64,000 bases of DNA from Acholoe squamosa (Eukaryota; Annelida; Polychaeta; Phyllodocida; Polynoidae), in the NCBI GenBank assembly GCA_949317995.1, contig OX439038.1, positions 620,001 to 684,000 of the forward strand, in the 5' to 3' direction. This document shows, in pieces, positions 1 through 10,011 of this stretch. How positions within the stretch are numbered: position 1 is the first letter of the stretch; each line of letters starts with the position of its first letter. A program made the position numbers and the translations under genes. The notes beneath the pieces are model-generated. The model did no database searches. It saw nothing but the letters and a program-made list of their open reading frames with translations, and had not been told where the DNA came from.

Positions 1-741
1 TGATGCGTTAATACATTGCCATGCCTCATGGTGACCAATTGGCATGATGCGTTAATACACTGCAGCGTCAGCAGCCCCTGAAGGTTAGGAGCGTCCTATT
101 GATGGAGTAGAGGAAATAGGTAAAACATGACAATACTCTACACATTCCTAAATACAATACATGCACAGCAATGAACAATAAGCCCAGAGATAGGAAACAG
201 GACCAATAGGCAGAAAGTCAATGTATAAGCCATCCCCAAACACAAACTAAGATGCCTGTTGCATTAACAAAAAGATTGACCATTTGTGAGTTAACTTGAA
301 TAACCCTATAATATAACAATGCTACTTCCAACACACGGATAAACACAGATACCAATAATAAGATGCATATATGCAGCTTACTGAAAAATGGAACACAACA
401 GAAAAATAGAAAATGCATAAAACTGAAACTCATATGAAAATATGCACAGACAACTATATAAGCGAGTTCATGCCTTTTTACTTCATCATAAATTTTCCAT
501 TTTTGTAGATTCTTGAGAGCGGGGAGGCTAGAATGAAATTCTTATCAGTCAAAGTCCTTGTCTCCATGTTTTGATACAGCTGAATTTGAATGTGATAGTT
601 TGTCACTTCTGTTTTGAATCTGTGGAATGAGATCTATCATTCCTGATTACCTTCGAATGATTTTTACTTTACCTTTCATAAACAAACCCTTACAATCAAC
701 CCACAATCTACATTAGACTCTCCTCTATATTACCATTACAG
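1..741. other. Intron or intergenic DNA left of the first exon
   Basis: AT-rich sequence with no convincing exon on either strand. A 19-base phrase beginning TGATGCGTTAATACA occurs at 1 and again at 45 with one change. The last bases (about 729-741, ending in CAG-like TTACAG) form a pyrimidine-rich splice acceptor for the exon that follows. The 71-codon open frame on the minus strand at 218-433 is hydrophobic and AT-driven and has no other support. Confidence 0.5.
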
Positions 742-1263
742 AACACAGGCGTACAGCGCGGCCACTATGTGATTGCTCCTGACTGGGTCTCAGAAGGAAG
801 TAAATTCCCGCGCTTTGACAATGGTCGCAGTCACAAACCCTGGCCATTTGAGTTCAAGGGAGCGCGCCACTGGCCCGACCAGTCGTTGGACCGGCGGCCT
901 CCATCAGTCCGTGCCTCATGGGGAGGAGAGGGAGGCTCGCGTCCTCCTACAGGGATCCACCTAGTGGAACATAACTCAGGCTGGATGCCAATCACGTCAC
1001 GACAGGCCATCACGGCATCCAAGGGTGACCGCATGCCAAGCTACTCCTACAACCGTGCCTACAGTACATCCTACGGGGAGCAGTTCAGCAGGACGGCACT
1101 TGGAGCCTTTGCTGGACCCGCCCCTGAACCCGCTAAGTCCGCCATGCCCTGGAGGTCCTACAACAGCTGGAACATCTACAGCCAGGAGCTCGCCCGGTCA
1201 CGGCGCGACGCCCCACCACGACCCTCCTACATGCTCCCCTCAGCTTCCTCATGGGTACCATAA
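742..1263 (+). CDS. Last coding exon of an unrecognised gene
   Basis: I do not recognise the family. The reading frame is open from the splice acceptor at 740-741 (TTACCATTACAG) to a TAA at 1261-1263, 173 codons in phase 0. The GTG at 769 is not a start; the frame runs back without interruption to the acceptor. The peptide starts NTGVQRGHYVIAPDWVSEG and is rich in Trp, Tyr, Pro, Ser and Arg (for example RHWPDQSLDRRP, YSYNRAYSTSYGEQ). It has no membrane segment or cysteine motif. Local GC is far above the flanks, as expected of an exon. A polyadenylation signal follows 73 bases after the stop. Short aromatic, Pro-rich proteins of this kind occur among axonemal microtubule inner proteins, but that is only a resemblance. 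Upstream exons would lie left of the window. Confidence 0.72.
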   Translation, partial: NTGVQRGHYVIAPDWVSEGSKFPRFDNGRSHKPWPFEFKGARHWPDQSLDRRPPSVRASWGGEGGSRPPTGIHLVEHNSGWMPITSRQAITASKGDRMPSYSYNRAYSTSYGEQFSRTALGAFAGPAPEPAKSAMPWRSYNSWNIYSQELARSRRDAPPRPSYMLPSASSWVP

Positions 1264-1335
1264 GGCGTCAAACCACTAAATGTATTACATAACTAGGAAC
1301 TATTTGTCATCTGGGTTACCTTAAAGTATCAAACA

Positions 1336-1341
1336 AATAAA
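1336..1341 (+). promoter_or_regulatory. Polyadenylation signal AATAAA
   Basis: AATAAA lies 73 bases after the TAA of the exon ending at 1263. A second AATAAA at 2959-2964 could serve a longer 3' UTR. Confidence 0.55.
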
Positions 1342-1350
1342 GTGTTATCT

Positions 1351-1440
1351 GAAATAAGTGTCATTTCCATGGATTAACTTGAAATAAGTGTCATTTCCAT
1401 GGGTTAACTTGAAATAAGTGTCATTTTCATGGGTTAACTT
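1351..1440 (+). repeat. Three exact-length 30-bp tandem repeats
   Basis: Units start at 1351, 1381 and 1411, each beginning GAAATAAGTGTCATTT and ending TTAACTT, with only one or two changes between copies. They lie just after the polyadenylation signal of the first gene. Confidence 0.9.
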
Positions 1441-3489
1441 GAAGTGTGAAACAAGTACCAGAAGGTATTGTACATCCGAAGTATTACCACAAGTTTCTGT
1501 CATCTGGGATAGCAGAAGTATTGCCTTGATACAACTTGTATGACTATATTTTATGTTATCATGTTCTAGATATTGTATTGTTGTTATTTGGTGGACTTGA
1601 TCCCTACTGGAATAAGCCCTGGGGCAAATAGACTTAGCATGAGATGTAAAAATTAAAAGTCAAGACTCATAACTTCTAGGAGTATAAACATCTGAGTAGA
1701 AGTTAAAGGGGAGAACATGTCATCTCATCATGATACTCAGCTATTTTATATTATTTACCTCTTGGTCCACGCAAGATGAATATGTAAAACATCACCGTAT
1801 GTGCACTTGAAGGCCTGTTTGAATTGCGACCTTTCGTTAATTCTGACGTATCCAATTAGATTTGTCAGAAAGTAGTGCAGGGCACAGCTGCAGGATCTTG
1901 TGTTGATGCACCTGTCTGTTTTATCTAATGGCAGGGGTTGACTGAGGTATCCGACCATCTATTTAAGTTATTAGATACAGACCACAGAGTGTGGCTGGTG
2001 GTTAAAGCAGGCCTACATGTCACAATGTATTTAGCTTCAAGTTCCTGTGTTGGCACATGGTTTTGTTGTTTTAAGTCATGTCCTTTGCTTAATGTTGTTA
2101 TGATTAAACATGTAAATGAATGTCCATGAATCTCATGATGTTGAGATAAGTTTGTATTTATAGATAATTTGAATAACTGTTGAGGTACCCTCATGCACCT
2201 TTCATGTGTGACTGGTATTCATTTATTTAATACAAACATCTAAAATGTTCTGATTAATAAGGTTTTGATTGTTTATTGTTTAATGTCCAGTGATAGTGCT
2301 TTTTTCTCTATACTACATGTTCTATCATTACGTCACATGATTTACTGTTTATGTCGCACCCTTCAGTATTATCCGCATACATGTGACCTTGACCCAAGGT
2401 CACCATGCTACATACCTAACGCTGGCATTTCAGTCATTGTACAGAATAAGATTTGATGGTTTTTTGGTGGGCTTACAGAATTTATGTACATATATATTAA
2501 ACTGTAATTATTTCTCTTCTTATCAAGTACACTTATATTGATTTATATCAATATTATACTTATATTGATTTATATCAATATCGTATTGATTTTTATCAAT
2601 GATGATGCAACGTGCCTTTTTGTTTTGTACATTTACTTAGTTTTCCGATATTATGAATTATTGGGTGTCCTGTTCCCTCAGGTTCATCCTCAACTGTTCC
2701 AAGACAATCTGTGATATGGTTATAGACTTTGGAATCTGTGAATATATATATATGTTTTTTTATTTGAAGATGTTTTATATAAGCCTAACTGTGATCCAGG
2801 CACGACTGTTTTTAACCATAACGTGTCCGTCGCCCTTCCATGTAAAAAGTCATACGTCACCTAAAGTACAGTACATTGTCCACAAAGGTCTTAGCTAAGT
2901 AGTCCTGTATTGTTTAAACACTCTATGTACATAATATTATGATGAATTAAGGAAAGGGAATAAAATTGTTGCTTTATCAAGATTTGTCTTTGCTCTCAAA
3001 TTTTTATTATAAATTATTACAACTTTCCATTTTGGTTCCTTCTCTTCAAGGACCAATTGGACCTCGAAGCCATTAATAAACAGAATGAGTAGGGTTCAAA
3101 AACCTTTCAAAAATAATATTTTATAGAGTTGAGAAAAACCTTTCAAAGTAGGGAGTAGGAGGGTGGAATGACAAGAGGAGGAGGTCATGGGAAAGTCTGA
3201 GTCTTGTTTCAGGCTCTGTTAATACAATTTGTTATTAGTATTAGATGTAAGGGAGCACTCAGAGAGTAAGAGAAGCCAAACATAACACACCGTGTGGCGT
3301 ACTGTGTTGTTTCACTGTCATTGTTGCTGCCGCTGCCAGGCTTCAACATTCTACTCACAGCAACCACAACACACTGCTAATTACATTTTAACCTCTAACC
3401 CTTTTAGGGCCACTAATAGCATAATACATCAGGCCCATAAATGGTGGATTTTATGTTATATGTTGGGGCATATAGATGCCTACATCCCT
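1441..3489. other. Intergenic or long 3' UTR, no gene seen
   Basis: AT-rich. Short palindromes of the form ATTGAT...ATCAAT recur at about 2533-2600. GTGACCTT and AAGGTCAC form a perfect 8-bp inverted pair at 2383-2403. AATAAA lies at 2959-2964. Open frames here are short and overlap one another. None has exon signals I trust. Confidence 0.6.
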
Positions 3490-4209
3490 GATATACATCA
3501 TTTATTTCACGTTGACGAGTTAACAGGTAGTCCTGATGTAGATCTAGTGGATCCTGATATACATGATGTATTTCATGTTAACGTGTTAACAGGTAGCCCT
3601 GATGTAGATCTACTGGATCCTGATCTACATTATGTATTTCATGTTAACAGGTAGTCCTGATGTAGATCTGTAACATGTATTTCATGTTAACGTGTTAACA
3701 GGTAGTCCTGATGTAGATCTAGTGGATCCTGATATACATGATGTATTTCATGTTATCGTGTTAACAGGTAGTCCTGATGTAGATCTAGTGGATCCTGATA
3801 TACATGATGTATTTCATGTTAACAGGTAGTCCTGATGTAGATCTAGTGGATCCTGATCTACATGATGTATTTCATGTTAACAGGTAGTCCTGATGTAGAT
3901 CTAGTGGATCCTGATATACATGATGTATTTCATGTTAACAGGTAGTCCTGATGTAGATCTAGTGGATCCTGATATACATGATGTATTTCATGTTAACAGG
4001 TAGTCCTGATGTAGATCTAGTGGATCCTGATATACATGATGTATTTCATGTTAACAGGTAGTCCTGATGTAGATCTAGTGGATCCTGATATACATGATGT
4101 ATTTCATGTTAACAGGTAGTCCTGATGTAGATCTAGTGGATCCTTATCTACATGATGTATTTCATGTTAACATGTTAACAGGTAGTCCTGATGTAGATCT
4201 AGTGGATCT
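3490..4209 (+). repeat. 58-bp minisatellite, about 12 copies
   Basis: The unit runs CCTGATATACATGATG... through TTTCATGTTAACAGG to TAGATCTAGTGGAT. Some copies carry an extra GTGTTAAC near the middle (about 66 bp). Every full unit holds AGATCT and GGATCC a few bases apart. Copies from about 3780 onward are nearly identical; the first ones are more varied. The open frame 3292-3654 runs into this array and is not taken as a gene. Confidence 0.93.
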
Positions 4210-4409
4210 CTCAAAATATATTGGAAAATAGTATAGGATTGTAATCTATCTCAAACTGTATATTGGCAATGTGTAGTTATCATCATATAACAGATAGGAT
4301 TTAGAGAATATATTTCACCTTTTCTGAAAAAGTCAGGATTTTTCAATACAAATAGGAATCTATAATTCTCTCTAAGTCAAGTCTAACTATGATATCAAGT
4401 AACCTACGG
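4210..4409. other. AT-rich spacer before the foldback element
   Basis: No repeat or gene is recognised between the 58-bp minisatellite and the left terminus of the foldback element. Confidence 0.5.
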
Positions 4410-4874
4410 GGCCTATTCCATGTCAGTTCAACCAATCTTCCCGGATGACCATCTCAGATTTTCTTCTAACTAATATATATGATTGGTCCATGTATCTGAA
4501 GTACTCTCCCCAAATGTTTCCTCAAAATTCCAAATAGTCTCCGAGATTTTGCTCATGTAGTGGGAGGGGGGTCAGCCATCGGGAGCAAACCCTTATTTCT
4601 TGGCCATTTTCGGAAGCTTGTCACAAGAAAACAGCTATTGTTACACATCCAAGTTTAATTAGACATGTACTACTACTTGTAGAGACCAGTAAACAAGCAT
4701 AGAAACATACCCCTTGTGCTGTGTGTTGATGCACTGAGGCTCAGAAAACAGGAAAAAGTCAATGGACTCTCAAGAATTTTAAATAATCAAAAATCTGTCA
4801 AAATTAGAATCTTATCTCCAGCAACTTTATCTTTGGGAAACATATTGAGGTAGAAATGGGGCTTGTATTGGTAT
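4410..4874 (+). repeat. Foldback left arm, outer part
   Basis: Inverted counterpart of about 30841-31305. The match stops abruptly at 4874, where the LTR of element B begins (TGTAGTGG), and resumes on the other side of B at 29394. Confidence 0.88.
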
Positions 4875-5213
4875 TGTAGTGGTTCGAATGTATGACTCGA
4901 ATGGCTCGAAGTTAAAACCAGACAAGGTATCTCGGGTTTATTTCGGTGTATGTTTTACATCTACCTCGATATAGGTTGCTTAAGCAAATATTAAGCTTGG
5001 TGAAAAGTGTTCCGGCTCCGTCGGCAGGCAGAGACAGACTAACGCCTTCCCCGGCCCCAGGTAGGAGCTGGAGCGAGGTGAACAGTGCTGCCACCACCCC
5101 GCAGCGACCAGGGGTCGTGAGGACCTCTAGTGACTACCGGTGATGGGTGCACCGCTCGAAACGCCCTCTCGAGGAAGACGCTCACACTATATCACGATCT
5201 ACGAGCCCCTACA
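4875..5213 (-). repeat. 3' LTR of element B
   Basis: 339 bp, TG...CA ends. It shares long blocks with 29142-29393, for example GACCCCTGGTCG on the minus strand. AATAAA lies on the minus strand at 4937-4942. Relative to the right-hand LTR this one has about 27 extra bases near 5010-5036. Confidence 0.88.
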
Positions 5214-5598
5214 CTACCCCCAAAGGGGAAAGGGGTGTACAAAAAACATATTTAAAGTAGTAGAACGATTTCATTATTCTACACTATGGGCTCGATGTAG
5301 TAAACAAGAGTTCGAAGTAGAACGTGATATGTTATTTGTGTGACGTCTTAATAGTAGGAGTCGACCACATAGAATTATTAAGGTAAATTAACTATAACAA
5401 TACACTATAAACATAATTAGAGAGGGATTGAGACAAGTTCAAAAGAACATGTTCGAATCCGTACATTAGAGTATTACCATGTGTGACTAATGATATACCA
5501 AGTTGGTAGTTATTTATAGTAATATATGTTACATAACCCAAAAAGAAATTTTTTATAGTTCACATATGAACCCTATATATTAGTTATTTTTTTACACA
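5214..5598 (-). other. 3' non-coding part of element B with polypurine tract
   Basis: Directly internal to the 3' LTR the minus strand reads TTTGGGGGTAG, which matches the position and base make-up of a plus-strand priming polypurine tract. The remainder is AT-rich and has no credible ORF. The segment ends at 5598 with CACA, one copy of element A's target duplication. Confidence 0.7.
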
Positions 5599-6017
5599 TA
5601 TAGGGGTATGGTATTTACACTTTTACGTTCATGTACCCGTGGGACTCAGACCTAGGTCTTCGGGTGTAGTGGGGGAATCCGGATGGCAGGTGGCAGCACC
5701 TGCCTCTGGGTTCGTATCCATTACACCAGGGGGCCTACCACTCGTCCGCCACACGTCACCTGGCCGGTCTGAGTTTCGCGGGCTTTTCCCCTATATAAGG
5801 CTGGTTCTACTCCTATGTTCTCCAGTACTGGTTTTACCCACTGCTCAACCAGGTCGTTACCTGAAAGGGTAACCTAATGCCCTAGTAGCATGTAGTCCTC
5901 TGAGGCCGTGATCGTATGTAACATAAGCTATGAAATAAAAGCTTGGTTGCCTACCCGGAAACTTTTTCTCTCTTCGTTATGATTACTTAATCTAACTTAA
6001 CGAGACGAACCACTACA
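5599..6017 (+). repeat. 5' LTR of element A
   Basis: 419 bp. It starts TATAGGGG, where the 3' LTR has TGTAGGGG, so the terminal G is mutated here, and it ends CCACTACA. It carries CTATATAAGG at 5791-5800 (TATA box) and AATAAA at 5934-5939 (R-region polyadenylation signal). Confidence 0.95.
5791..5800 (+). promoter_or_regulatory. LTR TATA box
   Basis: CTATATAAGG in U3, about 140 bases before the AATAAA. It is unchanged in the 3' LTR at 18820-18830. Confidence 0.6.
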
Positions 6018-6018
6018 C

Positions 6019-6031
6019 TGGTGCCGTGACC
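6019..6031 (+). promoter_or_regulatory. Primer binding site of element A
   Basis: TGGTGCCGTGACC begins one base after the LTR end. It would pair with a tRNA 3' end reading GGTCACGGCACCA. I do not assign the tRNA. Confidence 0.8.
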
Positions 6032-6060
6032 ATTTGATCTTCGGGTAAGCGCAGTCAGAA

Positions 6061-7482
6061 ATGACTGAGCTGAGCCCAGTTAGGGGAAATGGCCCAAATC
6101 ATGAGCTAAATTCCCCGATGGAAGATGGTGAAATCAAGTCACCATCCCAAGGTACGGAGTGGAGAGATCGACAGGAACACTACCCTGATGGGTTAGCGGA
6201 TGTAAGAAAGAACTTACATGATGAACTGGAAGAATTTGGAGATTCCTTATTCATGCCAGGAGGTACTTTGAAACCTGCACCTATGCACAAAAGTACCGCT
6301 CAATTTGGTCAACTACCATTTGAGGTACCGAAGCCTAGTGCAGGTATTTTTGAAACTCCATATAGTTCTCAAATTAAACACCAAAAATGTGGATTCGAAA
6401 AGAACAAAATGGACGAGCTTGAAGATATGAGAGCTGAATACGAGAAGATCCAAAAGGATCTCGTTACACTGACCGGAACTCGGGACAAAAGTCTTGATTA
6501 CGATCAGAGTTGTAGGCGCCAACAACAACTGTTATTGGATCAATTGGAGAAGGAAAAACAAGATTTCCAACTCCAGCACGAACAGTATCGTGATGCACTA
6601 TACACGGCGGATCTGGAATACAGAGCCTCGTGTGATGAGTTGAATAAAACTAAACAAGAGTTAAATTCAACTCAATCGGCCTATGGCAAGTATCAAGAAG
6701 AGCTGAAGAAAATAGAATCAGCCTTCAAAGATGCACGAAGTATGTATCATAAACAAACCGAAGAGCATGAAAAACTCAGAGGTCAATGGATACGTGAATC
6801 CGCAGACTTGACTGCTAAGCAGACAAAAATGCTGGATGATTATTCCGAACTGGAAGCTAAAGCTATCCAGATGTCAAAGTATCTAGAGGATACTGGCCGT
6901 GCAGTAGGCACTCTTGAACCAGATTTCACTGTTTCAGGAATTGCCCTAAACACGACGTGTAACCGGATGTACTCTTTGAGGGGCAAAGACGAGGCAACAA
7001 AGACAACTGTACCTTGTGAAGAAGTAAAGAGTCATCAGGTTAGATTCACGGATAATACCTCGAGTGGAGTTAAACAAAAACACTCAGTAAGAACCTCCAC
7101 CTTTGATGGCGGATGGCCACAACAGTCACCTTTAGGGGGACCAAATGGCCCGTATGCCCAGTATGGATGGAATCAATCCCAATCAGGAGCGAATCCGTCT
7201 AATGGTAACGCCAGGAATACATCCGGAGGAACAACCGGACGAACATCCGGGGATTCCAGTACAGCTGGAGGGCAATCCGGATGCGATCAAGGATCCGGAC
7301 CTTCAGGAGATAGTTCCAGAAGCAGACCCTCTGCCGGTAGAACTGGTTCCAATAATGGAAATCAGTCGTATGGAACAGGAAGAAACACTAATAACAATAG
7401 TGGTTTCTTTAGTTTTGGTGGAAATGCACAACCCACCAATAATCCAGGGTCAACTCCTCAAGCCGGCGGATACACCTTCTGA
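6061..7482 (+). CDS. gag: Gag N-terminal ORF of element A (coiled coil, Gly/Asn-rich)
   Basis: 473 codons from an ATG 43 bases after the LTR to TGA at 7480-7482. Residues about 115-290 are heptad-like and charged (KNKMDELEDMRAEYEKI, LDQLEKEKQ), a long coiled coil. Residues about 345-473 are Gly/Ser/Asn/Gln-rich and disordered. The frame continues after the TGA through a Gly/Pro stretch into the capsid-like region, so this is the N-terminal half of one gag frame cut by a stop. The stop context is TGA C, known to be leaky in some viruses, so readthrough is an alternative to simple mutation. Gag forms the cytoplasmic particle that packages element RNA. The equivalent part of element B is deleted, so the stop cannot be tested against it. 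Confidence 0.8.
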   Translation: MTELSPVRGNGPNHELNSPMEDGEIKSPSQGTEWRDRQEHYPDGLADVRKNLHDELEEFGDSLFMPGGTLKPAPMHKSTAQFGQLPFEVPKPSAGIFETPYSSQIKHQKCGFEKNKMDELEDMRAEYEKIQKDLVTLTGTRDKSLDYDQSCRRQQQLLLDQLEKEKQDFQLQHEQYRDALYTADLEYRASCDELNKTKQELNSTQSAYGKYQEELKKIESAFKDARSMYHKQTEEHEKLRGQWIRESADLTAKQTKMLDDYSELEAKAIQMSKYLEDTGRAVGTLEPDFTVSGIALNTTCNRMYSLRGKDEATKTTVPCEEVKSHQVRFTDNTSSGVKQKHSVRTSTFDGGWPQQSPLGGPNGPYAQYGWNQSQSGANPSNGNARNTSGGTTGRTSGDSSTAGGQSGCDQGSGPSGDSSRSRPSAGRTGSNNGNQSYGTGRNTNNNSGFFSFGGNAQPTNNPGSTPQAGGYTF

Positions 7483-8692
7483 CAGGTGCCTCCATTCGGA
7501 GCAGGAGGATCAGGGGGTGGAGGAGGACCACCACCCGGTGGCTTTGGAGGTACTTATGGTACGAATCCTCCAAGGAAAAAGAGGCTCAGTTGCCGAGTAT
7601 CTCTTTCTCCAGGGTTACAACCACTGTATGATTCCAATGCAGCGATTGCTAACTTAGGTGTTGATTGTTACAATCAAGGTCTGGACGATACGGAGATCAT
7701 GGAATGGAGTAGGGGGTTAACCCTTACTGGATCCACGAATCCAGCTCGTAGAGTAGCTAAGATACTTACTCCCTTTAATGCCAAGAATCCTTGGAAAGAG
7801 GAGTATCAAGGCTGCACAGATGTCTTTAACTGCAATGGATGGGGCAAAGCGGAAGCTCTCCCTTATCTAGTATGCTGGTTAAAGGAAGGCGACGGTAAAG
7901 AAGCCGTGGAACAATGGAGAGATTCCCAAATTGTAGGACTCTCAGCCCATATGAAATATGATGAACTCATAGAGATTGCTTCATATTTATATGGAAATAT
8001 AGTTGGGGAAGATCCTTGGCTGACGTTCACTAAAAGAACGCAGAAACCTAAGGAATCTGCCAAAGTGTTCGGCTTAGAATGTCAACGACTGTTGCATAAA
8101 GCCAGACCTCAATGGAGATTAGATGATGAATGCTTCCTAGATGAAATGTTTAAACAATTCATCGAAGGATTGCGGAATCAGGAACACAGGACAGTGGCCT
8201 GTGAAGCTTGGAAGAATGATGCCTCTTTGACAGATTTGTTCCAGTCCTTAGATCATTATGATCGTAAGGCCCGGATCTTTGCCGGGAAGGTACCTCAACG
8301 GATGTCAGCAATGATAATCCCGGATGGGATACCCGAAACCGATTCATCCCAATCAGGGGAACCTGATGAAGATGAAAACGTACAACCGGAACTGGGGAAA
8401 GAAGACGGGTTACGTCAAGGAGAAAGTGATTACCACCAAACCTCCTGTGACTCAACCTGATACCAAACCGAACACTGGTCCGTCTTTATCAGAGGACATG
8501 GTTACCAATTTGGTAAAGAAGATCACTGAAAATCTTAGAAGGCCTAGGCCTGATAGGAGTGTAGTGACATGCTTTCGATGTCAGGAAACTGGACATTATG
8601 CTGCAGAGTGTGAGGCAGATAAGCCAGTTTATAGAAATGCTCGTTACCGGAACAATCCGAGTAAGGAGGACTCAGTGAAGAAGGAAAACTGA
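7483..8692 (+). CDS. gag: Gag capsid-nucleocapsid region of element A, frameshifted
   Basis: This continues the gag frame after the stop at 7480-7482; there is no ATG start. Residues such as WLTFTKRTQKPKESAKVF and DEMFKQFIEGLRNQ are typical of Ty3/Gypsy capsid. The same block survives in B near 28700-28800. The frame stops at 8460, while the nucleocapsid part is read in the +1 frame to 8690-8692, so there is a frame change at about 8380-8420. A CCHC zinc knuckle (CFRCQETGHYAAEC, C-x2-C-x4-H-x4-C) lies at 8570-8611 and should bind packaged RNA. No conserved slippery site is visible at the frame change, so an indel is the likely cause. The gag stop sits inside the candidate gag-pol frameshift site. 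Confidence 0.82.
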
Positions 8693-10011
8693 GCGGGGGT
8701 GTCCATGAAGGCAACCGGATTACCCCCCGAATGAGTGATTGCCATGACTGCCAGCCTATCGCCGCTTGCAGTGCTGGTGAGAATCCTCTAGCGATTTCTC
8801 CCAGCTGTGAAGCTAAGGGACCTGATCAGTTCCTTACTCATGAGGTTGGGGAGACTGATAGTACACCAGGTGTCAAGAACAGGCAGAAGAACACAGAGGG
8901 GAAACCCGATATCAGTCCAGAGGAAGTGGCCAATGAGTTGGCCAGGATGGGGTGTGCCCAGCTTCCCCCGGGTCATCTTTGTCTCGAATTTTTGAAGGGA
9001 TGTGGATTTGACCTTGGCGCTAAGACGGAACTTGCCAAGTACGCAAGTTGTCCTACCTACTCAAAAGGTAGGAGGTGGTATGCAGTTGTATCTATGAGTG
9101 GTAGATCTGCTGAGTTTCTTGTCGATACGGGTGCTAGCCACTCCTGTATTGCTAAGAGATTCTATGATCTTTTGCCTACGAATCATAAAACTTTCACAAC
9201 GGAAGGAAATGCTCGTACGGCCGACGGTAGCATGATACAAACGTTCGGTAGAACATGTATGAGGTTCAGTCTACAGGAGGATAAGGACTTCATCCTTACT
9301 CCTACTGTGTCGAACATCGCGGATGATGGTATACTTGGTCTGGATTTTGCTGCATTATATGGAGCAAGGTTAGATTCCCAGAGGGGAATATTGGAAGTGA
9401 GAGACCCGTATCATCTCGAAGTACAATGCGTACTTAGACAAGTGAGCAGTGTAGCCAGTGTAGCCCAGACTGTTAAGATACCACCAGGCACAGCCTGTGA
9501 TGTCTTATGTCGAGTGGACAGAAAGTTTTCAGGAAAAACTGGAGTTGTAGAGCCAGATATGGCAATGTTGTCAAGTATCGGATTGGAATCCGCAGATGTT
9601 CTAGTAGCTAACGCTGCTTGGACAGTGGTTCCTATATCCAATACCGGTAATAAGACTGTCTATGTACAGAAGGATACGATCCTCGGGTCGGTTGTCCTCT
9701 CTGAACTGGTAGAAGGCTATGAACATGTTTCGGCACCCGGAGTCCCTTCCTCATCCGAAAGAAATCCGGAATTAGATACTCTAATAGCTGAAAGCCATGT
9801 TGAAAATGATGAACAACGTGAAGCTCTAACTGACTTGCTAGACAAGTACCGTAAAGCTTTTGCAGCACCAAGTGAACAATTGGGGCGTACCGATAAGGTA
9901 CTGCATACGATTGACACTGGTGAGAATGAACCTTTTAAGATTCCTTATAGAAGACTCCCACTAGCCAAAAAGAGGATAGTTGAGGAGGAGATAGCTAAAA
10001 TGCTTGAATAG
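8665..10011 (+). CDS. pol: Pol N-terminus: aspartic protease and start of RT (A)
   Basis: Open from 8665 in the -1 frame relative to gag; the first ATG is at 8731. Counting from that ATG, the protease active site DTGA begins at residue 132 (EFLVDTGASHSC), with the flap and the second conserved block GILGLDFA further on. An N-terminal Cys/Pro-rich stretch (about residues 1-110) precedes it; its CAQLPPGHLCLEFLKG block recurs in B. The C-terminal end holds the RT N-terminal block (FKIPYRRLPL). A TAG at 10009-10011 cuts the frame; the next base continues the same frame into RT. Protease would process Gag-Pol in the particle. The stop looks like decay, since it falls in the middle of a conserved RT block. 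Confidence 0.88.
   Translation, partial: GGLSEEGKLSGGVHEGNRITPRMSDCHDCQPIAACSAGENPLAISPSCEAKGPDQFLTHEVGETDSTPGVKNRQKNTEGKPDISPEEVANELARMGCAQLPPGHLCLEFLKGCGFDLGAKTELAKYASCPTYSKGRRWYAVVSMSGRSAEFLVDTGASHSCIAKRFYDLLPTNHKTFTTEGNARTADGSMIQTFGRTCMRFSLQEDKDFILTPTVSNIADDGILGLDFAALYGARLDSQRGILEVRDPYHLEVQCVLRQVSSVASVAQTVKIPPGTACDVLCRVDRKFSGKTGVVEPDMAMLSSIGLESADVLVANAAWTVVPISNTGNKTVYVQKDTILGSVVLSELVEGYEHVSAPGVPSSSERNPELDTLIAESHVENDEQREALTDLLDKYRKAFAAPSEQLGRTDKVLHTIDTGENEPFKIPYRRLPLAKKRIVEEEIAKMLE
8683..8729 (+). promoter_or_regulatory. Candidate -1 frameshift signal, gag-pol of A
   Basis: The gag frame reads G GAA AAC TGA at 8683-8692. The pol frame is -1 relative to gag and is open from 8665, so the two overlap here. 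CGGGGGT (8694-8700) can pair with ACCCCCCG (8722-8729) with one bulge. The heptamer is not a perfect X XXY YYZ. The same heptamer and a different stem-loop sit at the same place in element B. Confidence 0.5.

Noticed and set aside
218-433. 71-codon hydrophobic minus-strand ORF
   Set aside because: AT-driven, no neighbours or signals.
3292-3654. 120-codon ORF
   Set aside because: More than half is the 58-bp minisatellite; no splice or start context.
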